Part shown: piece by piece, positions 57,676 to 64,000 of the stretch
Position numbering within the stretch: the stretch's first letter is position 1
How the letters are laid out: the number at the start of each line of letters is the position of its first letter
DNA from: a bacterium
GTDB lineage: Bacteria > Patescibacteria > CPR2 > UBA1875 > JAJYID01
Reading direction: 5' to 3'
DNA: 64,000 bases
Assembly: GCA_030647205.1 (NCBI GenBank)
Contig: JAUSJO010000005.1
Coordinates: 124,001-188,000, forward strand
The notes under the pieces: model-generated
Told to the model about the DNA's origin: nothing
The model's database searches: none
The model's input: the letters and a program-made list of their open reading frames with translations, nothing else
Translations under genes and position numbers: made by a program

Positions 57676-58959
57676 ATGCAAGTAAAAAGGGAAGATTTAT
57701 CTAAGGTAAAAGTAAAACTAACTATTGATTTGGCTGAGGCAGAACTAAAACCTCACATCGAGAAAGTCTATAAGGAACTGGCGAAGAATTTAAAGATTGC
57801 GGGTTTTCGTCCCGGGAAAGCTCCTCAGTTCGTTGTGGAAAAAGAAGTCGGTCAGGAAAAGTTCTATGCTGAAGTTCTGGATGCCGTTTTGCCGGACGCA
57901 TACTATAACGCAATCACCCAAGAGAAGTTAGTTACTGTTAGCCGACCTGACATAAAAGTTGTAAAATATGCACCGACTGGAGGATTAACTTTCGAAGCGG
58001 AAATAGAAATCCTGCCGGAGTTCACATTGCCTGACTTCAAAAAGATAAAAGTTTCTAAAAAAGAAGCGAAAGTTACAGACAAAGATATCCAGGATGAAAT
58101 CAAGGGTTTGCAGGAGAGCTACGTCGAGTTTAAGCCGGTTGAGAGAAAAGCTAAGAAAGAGGATAGGGTAGAAATAAACTTTGAGGGAACGCGAAAAGGC
58201 TTGCCGGTTGAAGGTGCGAAAGGTGAGAAACACCAGATTGTGATCGGTGGTGGCATGTTTATCCCCGGTTTTGAAGAAAACCTGATCGGCATGAGCAAAG
58301 GAGAAGAGAAAACATTTGATGTTACGTTCCCAAAGGATTATCACGAACAGAGGTTACAAAGCGAGAAAGTGACATTTAAAGTAAATATAATCTCTATTTC
58401 TGAAAAAGTTTTGCCCGAGATTAACGATGAGTTTGCAAAGAAATTTGGGATATTTAAAAATGTCGAGGAACTCAAAAAGGGTGTAGAAAAAAATCTAGGC
58501 GAAGTTAAGGAAGCGGAAGAGAAACGAAGATTGGAAGAAGAGATAATGACAAAAATAGCAGATCATACTAAAGTTGAACTGCCTGAAGCGCTTGTGCATC
58601 AGGAAATCCACCGCATGTGGCATGACGCTGAGGCAAACCTTGCCCAGTCCGGCGTAACCATGGAAAAATACCTGGAAATGACGAAAAAGACGCGCGAAGA
58701 GCTTGAGAAAGAAATGGAACCTGACGCAGAAAAAAGAGTTAAGTATGGTTTGATCCTGTCAAAAATCGCTGAAACTGAAAAAGTAAAAGCGACAGAAAAA
58801 GAGATTGAGACAGAAAAAGCGGTGATTTTGATACGAGCCGGAGAACATGCCGAGGAAATGAAGAAAAGGCTTAATGATCATGAAGCCTTACACCAGATTG
58901 AAAATGGAATTATTTCCAAAAAGACAATCGAGAAACTTTTCGAATATTGCGTAAAATAA
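57676..58959 (+). CDS. tig: trigger factor
   Basis: 427 residues. Ribosome-bound chaperone and prolyl isomerase. The N-terminal ribosome-binding helix has the GFRPGKAP signature (AKNLKIAGFRPGKAPQFVVE). The FKBP domain follows (DRVEINFEGTRKGLPVEGAK, PGFEENLIGMSKGEEKTFDV), then the long helical C-terminal part. Length is normal. AAAGGG Shine-Dalgarno. clpP is 10 nt downstream, the standard tig-clpP pairing. Confidence 0.96.
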   Translation: MQVKREDLSKVKVKLTIDLAEAELKPHIEKVYKELAKNLKIAGFRPGKAPQFVVEKEVGQEKFYAEVLDAVLPDAYYNAITQEKLVTVSRPDIKVVKYAPTGGLTFEAEIEILPEFTLPDFKKIKVSKKEAKVTDKDIQDEIKGLQESYVEFKPVERKAKKEDRVEINFEGTRKGLPVEGAKGEKHQIVIGGGMFIPGFEENLIGMSKGEEKTFDVTFPKDYHEQRLQSEKVTFKVNIISISEKVLPEINDEFAKKFGIFKNVEELKKGVEKNLGEVKEAEEKRRLEEEIMTKIADHTKVELPEALVHQEIHRMWHDAEANLAQSGVTMEKYLEMTKKTREELEKEMEPDAEKRVKYGLILSKIAETEKVKATEKEIETEKAVILIRAGEHAEEMKKRLNDHEALHQIENGIISKKTIEKLFEYCVK

Positions 58960-58969
58960 AGGAGGCAAT

Positions 58970-59578
58970 ATGAATCCAAAAAACCAAATTTTAATCCCGA
59001 CGGTTATAGAAAAAACTCACATGGGTGAGCGGGCTTATGATATTTACTCAAGGCTTTTAAAAGACAGGATCGTATTCCTGGGAACGGCCATTGATGATAC
59101 GGTGGCAAACATTATTATTGCTCAGCTCTTGTTTCTGGAAAGTGAAGATCCAAAAAAAGACATCCATCTCTACATAAACTCACCGGGTGGGTCTGTCTAC
59201 TCGGGTCTAGCTATTTATGACACGATGCAGTATATCAAACCAAATGTTGTTACAACTTGCGTGGGTATAGCGATGAGTATGGGAGCTTTGATCTTGGCAG
59301 GAGGCGCGAAAGGCAAAAGACACTCCTTACCAAACTCAAGGATTATGATCCATCAGCTTTCAGGCGGATTTCAGGGGCCGGCTGCGGATATCGAAATCCA
59401 AGCTAAAGAAGCCCTATCACTCCGAAGCAGACTGGATGAAATTCTCGCAAAACATACCGGACAAAGCCTAAAAAAAGTATCAGCCGATACGGACCGCGAC
59501 TACTTTATGACGGCAAAAGAAGCTAAGGCTTATGGCATAATTGATAAGATAATAGAAGAAAGAAAGCAGGAAAAATGA
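58970..59578 (+). CDS. clpP: ATP-dependent Clp protease proteolytic subunit
   Basis: 202 residues. The catalytic serine is in CVGIAMSMGALILA, the histidine in SRIMIHQLSGG, and the aspartate in RLDEILAKHTG or just after, in the usual order. It forms the tetradecameric chamber fed by ClpC (28865). Shine-Dalgarno GGAGG. Its end overlaps the next gene by 4 nt. Confidence 0.97.
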   Translation: MNPKNQILIPTVIEKTHMGERAYDIYSRLLKDRIVFLGTAIDDTVANIIIAQLLFLESEDPKKDIHLYINSPGGSVYSGLAIYDTMQYIKPNVVTTCVGIAMSMGALILAGGAKGKRHSLPNSRIMIHQLSGGFQGPAADIEIQAKEALSLRSRLDEILAKHTGQSLKKVSADTDRDYFMTAKEAKAYGIIDKIIEERKQEK

Positions 59579-60528
59579 AACTAGGCGAAATATATGATCT
59601 TTTTGTAAAGAAGGGGATAGATGCTGATCCGCGCGGCAGAAAAGAAATTGAAAAAAATCTAAAGAAAGCAAAAGAAAAGTACGACAAACTGGATAAGAAA
59701 AAGAAAGACGAGTTTGATGCAGAGAAGCTATCAAATCCTTTTGCTGATACCCGGGTTTTGTTTGGCGGCTTAAAGACAGAGGTGAAAACGGTGCTGGTTG
59801 GCATCGATATGGAGGTGCCGGAAATTTTACTTGCGGATAGATTGAATGAAAAAGGGCAGAAAATTGATCTTGTTATAGCGCATCATCCAGAAGGAAAGGC
59901 TTTGGCAGGTTTGGGAGGTGTAATGAATGTTCAGGCTGATATTTTTTATCATTACGGTGTGCCAATAAATGTTGCCGAAGGGGTTATGGCAGGAAGAATC
60001 GGAGAAATCTCAAGAGCAGTAGCACCGGCAAATCATGATAGGGCTGTTGATGCAGCAAGGATTCTCGACATTCCGTTTATGTGTACTCATACAGTCGCAG
60101 ATAATCATGTTCATACTTTCGTTGAAAAATTTTTAGAGAAAAAGAAGCCGGAAACAGTTGGGGATGTTATAGAAGCTCTAAAAGAGATTCCAGAGTACAA
60201 AGCCGCGGCGAAGATTGGTGCTGGTCCTAAAATATTCGCAGGAAGTTCGAGCAAGAGAGCGGGAAGAGTTGCTGTCACGGGTATGACAGGCGGCACGGAG
60301 GGTGGCAAAGGGATTTATGCAAAGATGGCACAGGCCGGTGTCGGAACTATCATCGTTATGCATATATCTGAAGACCATAAAAAAGAGGCAGAGAAGTGTC
60401 ACGTGAATGTTGTAGTTGCGGGGCATATGGCCTCTGACTCTTTGGGTATGAATTTGCTTCTTGATGAGATAGAGAAAAAAGGCGTGAAAGTTATCCCGAC
60501 ATCAGGACTTATTCGGGTAAAAAGGTAA
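59575..60528 (+). CDS. NIF3-like (DUF34) metal-binding protein
   Basis: 317 residues. NIF3 landmarks: IDLVIAHHPEGKALAGLGG (first metal histidines) and VNVVVAGHMASDSLGMNLLL (GHxxS-type second site), with TGMTGGTEGG in the middle. The first 60 residues are a basic helical extension (KEIEKNLKKAKEKYDKLDKK). NIF3 proteins bind two metals; the reaction is unclear. Overlaps clpP by 4 nt, so it is in the tig-clpP operon. Confidence 0.85.
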   Translation: MKLGEIYDLFVKKGIDADPRGRKEIEKNLKKAKEKYDKLDKKKKDEFDAEKLSNPFADTRVLFGGLKTEVKTVLVGIDMEVPEILLADRLNEKGQKIDLVIAHHPEGKALAGLGGVMNVQADIFYHYGVPINVAEGVMAGRIGEISRAVAPANHDRAVDAARILDIPFMCTHTVADNHVHTFVEKFLEKKKPETVGDVIEALKEIPEYKAAAKIGAGPKIFAGSSSKRAGRVAVTGMTGGTEGGKGIYAKMAQAGVGTIIVMHISEDHKKEAEKCHVNVVVAGHMASDSLGMNLLLDEIEKKGVKVIPTSGLIRVKR

Positions 60529-60533
60529 TATTT

Positions 60534-60832
60534 CGTCATTCTGGTTTGGTCAGAATCGTATTTGTCATCCTGATGTACGAAGGATCTCATCCTCTCATTC
60601 CCACTTTCATCTGTCATTCCCGCGGAGACGGGAACCCAGTTTTGAATTATTTCCACTTTTTTAGAAAAAGTGGAGCAAAAATCGCGGCTTAGACGGTCTC
60701 TCAAAGTATCGTCTGGTTCGCTCTCTCATCTTTAAAAAAATTAACTCGCTTCTCTCAAACAAAATTCTTTTTAAAGGTTCGTTCACTCCCAGACTTTCTT
60801 TTCGAGCCGATAGCCGCAAGAGATGCCCTAGA
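60534..60832. repeat. composite intergenic repeat, copy 6
   Basis: CATTCTGGTTTGGTCAGAAT inverted repeat, A (TGTCATCCTGATGTACGAAG), C (degenerate, ATTCCC 60616), D (TCCACTTTTT 60652-60661 / AAAAAGTGGA 60665-60674, then GCAAAAATCGCGGCTTAGAC), and E (CGAGCCGATAGCCGCAAGAG). The first part of its tail resembles copies 3 and 4, the middle is different. It ends before cutA. Confidence 0.82.
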
Positions 60833-60881
60833 CCCAATGAATATTTGAAATGAGGATTATTAGTTGTATTATTGGTGTAAT

Positions 60882-61184
60882 ATGATTTTAGTTTACATAA
60901 CAAACCCCACAAAAGAAGAGGCGAAAAAGATAGCGGAGCATTTAATCGAAAAGAAGCTAATCGCCTGTGCTAATATTTTTCCGATGGAGAGCCTTTGTAT
61001 GTGGGAAGGCAAACTAGCCGATGAAGAAGAATTTGTTCTTTTGGGAAAAACTAAAGAAGAAAATTATAAGAAGATTGCAGATGAGGTAGAAAAGATACAC
61101 TCTTATGATGTTCCGTGTATTCTGAAAATCTCAATGGAAGCAAACGGGAAATATCAGAACTGGCTGGAATCCGAGCTGAGTTAG
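60882..61184 (+). CDS. cutA: CutA family divalent-cation tolerance protein
   Basis: 100 residues, usual length. CutA landmarks: VYITNPTKEEAKKIAEHLIE, KKLIACANIFPMESLCMWEG, EFVLLGKTKEEN and VPCILKISM. Trimeric, linked to copper tolerance; role in the cell is unclear. The start at 60882 gives a family-typical N-terminus. There is no Shine-Dalgarno; a TATTAT (60867-60872) ends 9 nt before the ATG, so it may be leaderless or nearly so. Confidence 0.93.
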   Translation: MILVYITNPTKEEAKKIAEHLIEKKLIACANIFPMESLCMWEGKLADEEEFVLLGKTKEENYKKIADEVEKIHSYDVPCILKISMEANGKYQNWLESELS

Positions 61185-61205
61185 CGCCGAGTTCTCAAAA
61201 AAGTA

Positions 61206-61234
61206 TTGTCAGAAATAGTCTTTTGTGATATAGT
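61206..61234 (+). promoter_or_regulatory. promoter of the J-domain gene
   Basis: TTGTCA (61206-61211), 17-nt spacer, TATAGT (61229-61234). Confidence 0.75.
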
Positions 61235-61273
61235 ATTTATCGACATTATTCAATCGACCCATGGGAGGGACAC

Positions 61274-61864
61274 ATGCGTTTTCCGGGTTTTAACCTGTAC
61301 AAGGAAATGGGTGTCCCACAGGGGGCATCGAATGATGAGATTAAGAGGACATACAGACAGCTCGTAAAGAAGTACCATCCCGATGTAAACAATACGGTTG
61401 ACGGCGAGGAACGTTTCAAGAGGATATCGACTGCCTATGAGATACTTGGCAACTCAGAGAAAAGATCTGCGTATGATTCTTTTTTGATAATGAGTGGGGG
61501 AGTTTCTCCAAATTACTCACCGCGGACAACACAATCACGACCGATGCCATTTAGTTTTAATCTCGAGGAGCTAGAGGAGCTCCTTGAGAAAATGTGTCGT
61601 GATAAGTTTGGGGATAACTGGCGGGAGGAGCTTAAAAAACAAGGAGTAGACCCGGAAGATATACCTCGGGAGCCTCGCACTTCTAGTAGCAGGACATCCA
61701 CTGATGAACCTACTGCTAACAGAACTGCTTATCGTAGCGGATTTCCTCGTAGTAAAGCTACCCCCAGCAAGGTCAAGTACTATAGGTATCCGAGGGTTAG
61801 TATGCCTCCAGGTTTGTACCTTATAGCTGTGGCCCTAATCCTCCTGTACCTCTATCAGTCGTAA
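61274..61864 (+). CDS. membrane-anchored J-domain protein
   Basis: 196 residues. A full J domain fills the first 70 residues (NLYKEMGVPQGASNDEIKRT, KYHPDV with the HPD motif), which would stimulate a DnaK. Then a Ser/Thr/Pro-rich middle (TSSSRTSTDEPTANR), and a C-terminal membrane helix (GLYLIAVALILLYLY). Unlike DnaJ it lacks the zinc and client-binding domains. Good Shine-Dalgarno (GGGAGGG). Confidence 0.88.
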   Translation: MRFPGFNLYKEMGVPQGASNDEIKRTYRQLVKKYHPDVNNTVDGEERFKRISTAYEILGNSEKRSAYDSFLIMSGGVSPNYSPRTTQSRPMPFSFNLEELEELLEKMCRDKFGDNWREELKKQGVDPEDIPREPRTSSSRTSTDEPTANRTAYRSGFPRSKATPSKVKYYRYPRVSMPPGLYLIAVALILLYLYQS

Positions 61865-61873
61865 GACAAAAAA

Positions 61874-61938
61874 GCTGGCTCAAAAAGCCAGCCGGACGAA
61901 AGTCCCAGAGCCCCGCTTTAGTTAAGCGGGGCTTTATT
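61874..61938 (+). terminator. two hairpins before rpoB
   Basis: GCTGGCT/AGCCAGC (61874-61892), then AGCCCCGCTT (61909-61918) / AAGCGGGGCT (61924-61933) followed by TTATTTTTT. The second is the terminator; the first may be a 3' processing signal. Confidence 0.8.
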
Positions 61939-61951
61939 TTTTAAAAAACTG

Positions 61952-61980
61952 TTGACAGTTTTTGCCAAAAAGAGTATATT
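61952..61980 (+). promoter_or_regulatory. rpoB promoter
   Basis: Perfect TTGACA (61952-61957), 17-nt spacer, TATATT (61975-61980). Leader of about 125 nt holds a 6-bp stem GGGAAT/ATTCCC (62010-62037). Confidence 0.85.
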
Positions 61981-62113
61981 GTTTTTTACAGTCTTTATTT
62001 ATACGAAAAGGGAATAAATTGACCAAGACTAATTCCCAACAATAATGGAAAAAAAGAAAACTCCTACTCGAAGAGAGAAGTTGATTTAATTTATTTAAGG
62101 AGCAAGTGTTTTT

Positions 62114-64000
62114 ATGTCAAAAAACGATTCTTCGCCCGCGCTGAAACAAAGGAAGTATTTTAACAAAACTCAGGAGGTATTGCCTTTACCGGACCTTTTA
62201 GAGATTCAAGCAAGAAGCTATAAATGGTTTGTCAAAGAGGGTATAGCCGAAATCTTTGAAGAACTTTCCCCGATAGAGGATTTTACAAAACAAAATTTGG
62301 AACTATCTTTTAAAGACTACTATTTAGAAGAAGAGAAACATTCAGAAAAGACCGCCAAAGAAAAGAAGATGACCTATGAAGCTCCTATTAGGGTCAATGT
62401 AGAGCTTAAAAATAAAATTACAGGGAAAACCAAGTCTCAAGAGATATTCTTGGGTGACCTTCCCCTTATGACAGATAGAGGCACTTTTATTATCAATGGT
62501 GTCGAAAGAGTAATAATCAGTCAGCTTATGCGCTCCCCGGGTGCGTTTTTTACTAATGAAATAAATGCCGGCCGGAAGCTTTTCGGGGCAAAAATGATAC
62601 CGGTATATGGCGCTTGGCTTGAGATGGAGACATCTTTGCAAGATGTCATTTACGTAAAAATAGATCGAAAGAGAAAATTCCCGGTAACAACATTGCTTAG
62701 GGCATTTGGGTATGACAGTGATGAAGATATAAAGAAAGCATTTTCTTCTATCAACACAGATAAAGAACATGACTATATAGGCGCAACACTTGAGAAAGAC
62801 CCGTCTTCAAACAGACAAGAAGCATACATTGAAACATATAAAAGAATTCGTCCTGGTGACTTAGCAACTGCAGACAACTCGAAATCTTTAATTGATGGGA
62901 TGTTTTTTGATCATAGAAAATATGATCTTTCCAAGGTCGGCCGATATAAAATCAACCAGAGATTAGGATTAAATCTTCCGGAAACAAGAGAAAATAGAAT
63001 TTTCAGACTAGAAGATTTAGTAGAAGTTATAAAAGAAATTATCAAGCTCAACAACGAACAGGGTGAGGCAGATGATATAGACCATCTTGGAAACAGGCGC
63101 TTAAGAACTATGGGTGAGCTTTTGCAACAGAGATTTAGAGTCGGGATGCTTCGAACTGAGAGAATTATCAAAGACAGAATGAGTACAAATGAACCTGAAA
63201 CTGTTACGCCGAGTCAACTTGTAAATGTTCGACCGGTTGTTGCGGCTATCAAAGAGTTTTTTGCCTCATCCCAGCTTTCTCAGTTTATGGATCAGACAAA
63301 TCCGCTAGCTGAACTTGCAAACAAAAGAAGATTATCAGCTCTTGGGCCCGGAGGTTTAACCCGTGAAAGAGCCGGCTTTGAAGTTCGTGACGTTCACAGA
63401 ACTCATTATGGAAGAATTTGTCCTATTGAAACCCCTGAAGGTCCAAATATCGGACTTGTAAACGCACTTGCATCATATGCGTCAGTAAATGAATATGGAT
63501 TTTTAGAAGCACCATATAGAAAAGTGCTTAAAGAAGTTAAAAATGACGGTAAGTCTGCGATTGGCGAAATAGCAAATGACACATACAAAGATGGCAGCAA
63601 AAAAATAGTCGCAATTGGAGAAGAAATTAAAGCACCGGCCGCAAAAGCACTAATGAAGGTTGACGCGAAAACTATCAAGGTAAAGCCAAAAGTAACAAAA
63701 GAAATAGTTTATCTTGATGCTCTGGAAGAAGATAAGTCAGTTATTGCTCAGGCAAAGGTAAAGATGGACGAAAAAGGATATTTTACCGATAGAATAATGT
63801 CTGTCAGACGAAATATGGAAGCTGATGAAGCAACGGCAGATGAGATCGATTATGTAGACGTTTCGAGTAAACAGGCGGTCAGTGTTTCGACAGCCCTTAT
63901 ACCATTTTTAGAGCATGACGCGGCAAACCGTGCACTTATGGGTGCAAACATGCAGCGTCAGGCAGTCTCGCTTGTAAAACCGGAGTCACCTGTTGTAGGA
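62114..64000 (+). CDS. rpoB: RNA polymerase beta subunit (3' end outside window)
   Basis: First 629 codons; the gene runs off the right edge. AAGGAG lies upstream of the ATG. The order is normal: N-terminal protrusion (LPDLLEIQARSYKWFVKEGI, RSPGAFF), lobe, fork with the rifampicin region (SSQLSQFMDQTNPLAELANK, RRLSALGPGGLTRERAG), and HYGRICPIETPEGPNIGL. In the rifampicin pocket the position of E. coli His526 is Asn here (ELANKRRLS); the other contact residues (Asp516, Ser531) are present. rplL is not upstream, where most bacteria have it. Confidence 0.97.
   Translation, partial: MSKNDSSPALKQRKYFNKTQEVLPLPDLLEIQARSYKWFVKEGIAEIFEELSPIEDFTKQNLELSFKDYYLEEEKHSEKTAKEKKMTYEAPIRVNVELKNKITGKTKSQEIFLGDLPLMTDRGTFIINGVERVIISQLMRSPGAFFTNEINAGRKLFGAKMIPVYGAWLEMETSLQDVIYVKIDRKRKFPVTTLLRAFGYDSDEDIKKAFSSINTDKEHDYIGATLEKDPSSNRQEAYIETYKRIRPGDLATADNSKSLIDGMFFDHRKYDLSKVGRYKINQRLGLNLPETRENRIFRLEDLVEVIKEIIKLNNEQGEADDIDHLGNRRLRTMGELLQQRFRVGMLRTERIIKDRMSTNEPETVTPSQLVNVRPVVAAIKEFFASSQLSQFMDQTNPLAELANKRRLSALGPGGLTRERAGFEVRDVHRTHYGRICPIETPEGPNIGLVNALASYASVNEYGFLEAPYRKVLKEVKNDGKSAIGEIANDTYKDGSKKIVAIGEEIKAPAAKALMKVDAKTIKVKPKVTKEIVYLDALEEDKSVIAQAKVKMDEKGYFTDRIMSVRRNMEADEATADEIDYVDVSSKQAVSVSTALIPFLEHDAANRALMGANMQRQAVSLVKPESPVVG

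Noticed and set aside
1..64000. CRISPR arrays, insertion sequences with transposases, rRNA genes, prophage genes
   Set aside because: I saw no regularly spaced identical repeats, no transposase or integrase, and no rRNA; the only repeats are the dispersed composite family.

Overview
The window looks like a chromosomal segment of a small, reduced-genome bacterium. Candidate Phyla Radiation (Patescibacteria) is my best guess. The reasons are moderate GC, many tiny lineage-specific proteins, several single-pass membrane proteins with low-complexity tails, a LemA/HtpX pair, a RadA-YacL pair, almost no visible biosynthetic pathways, and genes that often start exactly where a promoter predicts transcription to start. 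TGA is used as a normal stop. Taxonomy is inference; no rRNA gene is present to settle it.

Layout. 1-6.1 kb: the 3' part of a peptide-type ABC substrate-binding protein, a six-gene tRNA operon on the minus strand (Val, Phe, Gly, Cys, Leu, Leu) with encoded CCA ends, an unidentified structured RNA of about 310 nt (2580-2890), a transglutaminase-like protein, a LysM protein, and lemA-htpX. 6.7-16.6 kb: ligA and the three amidotransferase genes gatC, gatA and gatB, separated by membrane and HEPN-like proteins, a cyclophilin and two PH-SHOCT paralogues. 17-27 kb: a small membrane-protein cluster (DUF308 plus two YggT-like), dnaE, rplS with an acidic tail, rnhB-yraN and a divergent dehydrogenase. 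27-36 kb: nusA, clpC, a SemiSWEET-like protein, radA, a PIN-TRAM protein and murB. 36-44 kb: three tandem tiny paralogues, a DUF3592 protein and a class A penicillin-binding protein (minus strand), tyrS and recG. 44.4-57.6 kb is the accessory zone: an HTH-Doc-large-protein operon, many monocistronic small unknown genes each ended by a GC-rich hairpin, NMNAT-like, ComEA-like, ASCH, gamma-glutamylcyclotransferase-like, DUF2207 and metallophosphatase proteins, a probable small RNA, a degenerate tRNA-Leu-like gene, a deaminase and a phosphoribosyltransferase-like protein. 57.6-64 kb: tig-clpP-NIF3-like, cutA, a J-domain protein and the first two thirds of rpoB.

Three features cut across these regions. 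First, a composite, modular, non-coding repeat (six long copies and a few fragments) sits between genes, and one of its modules has also inserted in frame into recG. Second, at least ten genes have a -10 hexamer exactly 6-7 nt before the ATG and no Shine-Dalgarno, so they should give leaderless mRNAs. Core information genes (nusA, rplS, rpoB, tig) instead have TTGACA-17-TATAAT-type promoters, 5' leaders with hairpins and, mostly, a Shine-Dalgarno. Third, two probable non-coding RNAs (2580-2890 and 53313-53417) and the tRNA-like gene have their own promoter elements.

The best candidates for undescribed biology are the structured RNA at 2580-2890, the HTH/Doc/large-protein operon at 44.4-46.2 kb, the three tandem tiny paralogues at 36.1-36.7 kb, and the repeat family.
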